Positions 61,893-64,000 of a stretch of DNA of 64,000 bases are shown piece after piece. Position numbers and translations under genes: made by a program. This stretch comes from Rhodocytophaga aerolata (lineage in GTDB: Bacteria; Bacteroidota; Bacteroidia; Cytophagales; 172606-1), in the NCBI RefSeq assembly GCF_030503435.1, contig NZ_JAUKPO010000013.1, forward strand, positions 1 through 64,000, written 5' to 3'. A model generated the notes under the pieces. It did no database searches, was not told the DNA's origin, and was given only the letters and a program-made list of their open reading frames with translations. Position 1 is the first letter of the stretch, and each line of letters opens with the position of its first letter.

Positions 61893-62921
61893 ATGCAAAA
61901 ATTAACGTTTGCCGTTTTCGGGACAGGCTTCTGGTCTTATTATCAATTGTCTGGCTGGAAAGAACTGGAAGGGGTAAAGCCGCTTGCCTTGTATAACCGC
62001 ACGCGTTCCAAAGCCGAAGAAGTAGCCAAGCAGTTTAATGTGCCTTTCGTCTATGACAACCCCGATGAGCTGCTGGAAAAACATGCCCATGAACTGGATT
62101 TTATAGATATTATCACGGATGTAGATACGCATGCTCTTTTTACCGGGAAAGGAGCAAAATACGGGGTAAATGTGATCTGCCAGAAACCTATGGGCCCAAA
62201 CCTGGAAGTATCCGGAGGGATGGTAGAAACTTGCAGGCGGGCAGGTGTGAAGTTTTACATTCATGAAAACTTCCGGTGGCAGGCACCAATCCGCAAATTA
62301 AAAGAAGTGTTGGACTCCAATGTTATAGGCAGGGCATTTAAGGCACGTGTTTCCTTCTGTTCCGCTTTTCCAGTGTTCGAAAATCAGCCATTTCTGGTTG
62401 AGCTAGACCAGTTTATCTTAACTGATATAGGTTCACATATTTTAGATATTTGCCGTTTTCTATTTGGCGAGGCTAGCTCCTTGTTCTGCCAGACGAGCCG
62501 GATAAATCCAACAATTAAAGGTGAAGATGTAGCTAATGTACTCTTACAAATGCAAAGTGGCCTGAGTTGTTATGCTGAAATGTCTTATGCTTCCATCCTG
62601 GAAAAGGAGGCTTTTCCTCAAACCCTGGTTTCTGTGGAAGGAGAGAAGGGCTCAGTAGTTCTAACCCATGATTTTGTTCTCAAAATTACCACCCGCCATG
62701 GAACAAGTGTTACGGAAGGCAAACCTATAGTATATCCTTGGGTAGATCCGGCTTATACGGTAGTCCATTCATCTATTGTAGACTGTAACCGCAATATTCT
62801 ACAAGATTTACAGGGGATAGGGAAAGCCGAAACAACGGGAGAAGATAACTTTAAAACTGTACAACTGGTTTATGCTGCCTATGAATCGGCTAGGCTTAAC
62901 CAGGTAGTATATATTTCATGA
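61893..62921 (+). CDS. Gfo/Idh/MocA family oxidoreductase
   Basis: The 342-residue protein has an N-terminal Rossmann domain (FAVFGTGFWSYYQLSGW, then LALYNRTRSKAEEVAKQF). The catalytic segment VICQKPMGPNLEVSG holds the Lys of the usual EKP motif, here QKP. HENFRWQAPI and FILTDIGSHILDICRFLFG are typical later motifs, with the His that helps catalysis. These enzymes oxidise sugars, inositols or sugar acids with NAD(P). It is the first gene of a plus-strand operon, with the ABC-transporter ATPase 63 nt downstream, so its substrate may be the sugar that the transporter imports. Confidence 0.92.
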   Translation: MQKLTFAVFGTGFWSYYQLSGWKELEGVKPLALYNRTRSKAEEVAKQFNVPFVYDNPDELLEKHAHELDFIDIITDVDTHALFTGKGAKYGVNVICQKPMGPNLEVSGGMVETCRRAGVKFYIHENFRWQAPIRKLKEVLDSNVIGRAFKARVSFCSAFPVFENQPFLVELDQFILTDIGSHILDICRFLFGEASSLFCQTSRINPTIKGEDVANVLLQMQSGLSCYAEMSYASILEKEAFPQTLVSVEGEKGSVVLTHDFVLKITTRHGTSVTEGKPIVYPWVDPAYTVVHSSIVDCNRNILQDLQGIGKAETTGEDNFKTVQLVYAAYESARLNQVVYIS

Positions 62922-62984
62922 TTTATAACAACAGATTCGTAACGAACAGCTTAGACTTTTCTAGTTTCCAACTTTTGCAAGTAA

Positions 62985-64000
62985 ATGATGTATCTGCAAC
63001 TTAAAGGTATCAGCAAATATTTTCCTGGGGTAAAAGCCCTGGAAGATATCCATATGGCGTTGCAGAAAGGAGAAGTTCATGCCATTTGCGGAGAGAATGG
63101 GGCAGGGAAAAGTACGTTAATGAATATCCTAACCGGTAATTTACAGCCAGATGCCGGTGAGTTATTGCTTAACACCCAGAAGATTCACCTCTCAGGCCCA
63201 ATGCAGGCGGCAAAGATGGGTATTGCTATTGTGTATCAGCAATTAAGTCTGGTAGATACGCTTTCAGTGGCTGAAAATATTTTTGCAAACAGTCAGCCGC
63301 GTAACCGCTGGGGCTTTATTCAGTATAGCCAACTCTATGAAAAGACAAACCAGTTACTTAGCAGGCTGGGTCTACATGATCTGCAAGCTCAAACACTCGT
63401 AGTGGATTTATCTCCAGGACAAAAACAAATGGTAGAGATTGCCAAAGCTTTATCTAAGGACCCTACTATTTTAATTTTAGATGAACCAACAGCCTCCATT
63501 ACTGAACGGGAAACTCAAGTTCTATTTACGCTTATCCGGCAGTTGAAACAGGAAGGAAAAACGATTATTTATATTTCTCACCGCATGCAGGAAATCTTTC
63601 AGATCGCCGACCGGGTTACCGTGCTGAAAGATGGAAAATACCAGGGCACTTATCAGACAAGTCAGGTTTCTGTTACGGAATTAATCCGGATGATGGTCGG
63701 AAGAAATGTGGTGGTAGAAAAATATGCGTCATCGGCTACCAGCGAACAAGTGTTGGAAGTAAAAAACCTTTCAGGCAAGCGGTTCCGGAACATTAGTTTT
63801 ACCCTTCATGCAGGAGAAATTCTGGGTCTAGCAGGCTTGGTTGGTGCCGGACGTACGGAAATTGCTCAAACAATATTTGGATATTTGCCCAGAAGTTCGG
63901 GAGAAATACTGGTAAAAGGAAAGCCGCTTACCGTATCACATCCGGAAGAGGCCATTGCCGCAGGTATCGGGTACATCCCTGAAGAGAGAAAATCGCAGGG
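62985..64000 (+). CDS. Sugar ABC transporter ATP-binding protein, RbsA/MglA-like, partial
   Basis: The frame opens at ATG 62985 (a second ATG follows directly at 62988) and runs off the window, giving 338 residues of a protein normally near 500. The first ATPase domain has Walker A CGENGAGKSTLMN, a Q-loop in IVYQQLSLVD, signature DLSPGQKQMVEIAKAL and Walker B ILILDEPTASI, then the switch His in YISHRMQEI. The second domain begins VLEVKNLSGKRFRN and has the degenerate Walker A GLAGLVGAGRTEIAQ that RbsA-type proteins show. It would energise uptake of a monosaccharide or similar compound. The permease and binding-protein genes should follow. Confidence 0.94.
   Translation, partial: MMYLQLKGISKYFPGVKALEDIHMALQKGEVHAICGENGAGKSTLMNILTGNLQPDAGELLLNTQKIHLSGPMQAAKMGIAIVYQQLSLVDTLSVAENIFANSQPRNRWGFIQYSQLYEKTNQLLSRLGLHDLQAQTLVVDLSPGQKQMVEIAKALSKDPTILILDEPTASITERETQVLFTLIRQLKQEGKTIIYISHRMQEIFQIADRVTVLKDGKYQGTYQTSQVSVTELIRMMVGRNVVVEKYASSATSEQVLEVKNLSGKRFRNISFTLHAGEILGLAGLVGAGRTEIAQTIFGYLPRSSGEILVKGKPLTVSHPEEAIAAGIGYIPEERKSQ

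Overview
The window looks like chromosome from a member of the Bacteroidota, most likely the Cytophagales. This rests on protein families rather than a search: TonB-dependent outer-membrane barrels with carboxypeptidase-regulatory N-termini, a GLPGLI-family protein, a DUF5916 protein, an M56/TonB sensor, and several genes lacking clear Shine-Dalgarno sites. Base composition is AT-rich, especially between genes. No insertion sequence, integrase, phage gene, CRISPR array or rRNA was found. One tRNA (Val, GAC) is present.

Layout. 1-936 is the N-terminal part of a secreted, possibly polysaccharide-lyase-like protein. 1653-15340 and 21426-28600 together form a split exopolysaccharide (Wzx/Wzy type) locus. 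The first half holds glucose-1-phosphate cytidylyltransferase (rfbF-like), three sugar-nucleotide enzymes, four or five glycosyltransferases, a Wzy-like polymerase, a Wzx-like flippase and a GT14 enzyme. The second half holds a Wzc-like tyrosine kinase, a Wza-like export lipoprotein, the initiating polyprenyl-phosphate sugar transferase, a WecG/TagA-type transferase and a CDP-tyvelose-2-epimerase-like enzyme. Between the halves lie a DUF892 ferritin-like protein, RNA 2',3'-cyclic phosphodiesterase (ThpR), a lytic transglycosylase, an unrecognised lipoprotein, an HtrA-like protease without signal peptide, and a UBP-type zinc-finger protein.

28902-43797 is an envelope and sensing region: an alpha-amylase lipoprotein, a TonB-dependent receptor, an M56 (BlaR1-like) sensor with twin operator-like palindromes, an outer-membrane barrel with a GLPGLI protein, a divergent histidine kinase/response regulator pair, and a DUF5916 protein. 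43990-50937 carries proC, a small secreted protein and the thrA-thrB-thrC operon. The thr operon is preceded by an unannotated 47-residue leader peptide ending in a run of Ile/Thr codons, the hallmark of transcription attenuation.

51030-58836 is mixed: a polysaccharide deacetylase, a small two-helix membrane protein behind three 11-bp-spaced TGTTAA repeats (PhoB/OmpR-type box), a DUF697 membrane protein, a DUF885 lipoprotein, tRNA-Val, a kinase-like protein that has lost key catalytic residues, a DUF1080 protein and an unrecognised protein. 58909-64000 looks like a sugar or sugar-acid uptake and catabolism cluster: a dehydrogenase, a TIM-barrel isomerase and a GntR/LacI-type regulator on the minus strand, and divergently a Gfo/Idh/MocA oxidoreductase and a sugar ABC-transporter ATPase that runs off the end.

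The points most worth following up are the thr leader/attenuator, the two tandem TGTTA-type response-regulator boxes, the orphan M56 sensor with its twin palindromes, the pseudokinase, and the CDP-sugar gene set that lacks a recognisable CDP-glucose 4,6-dehydratase.
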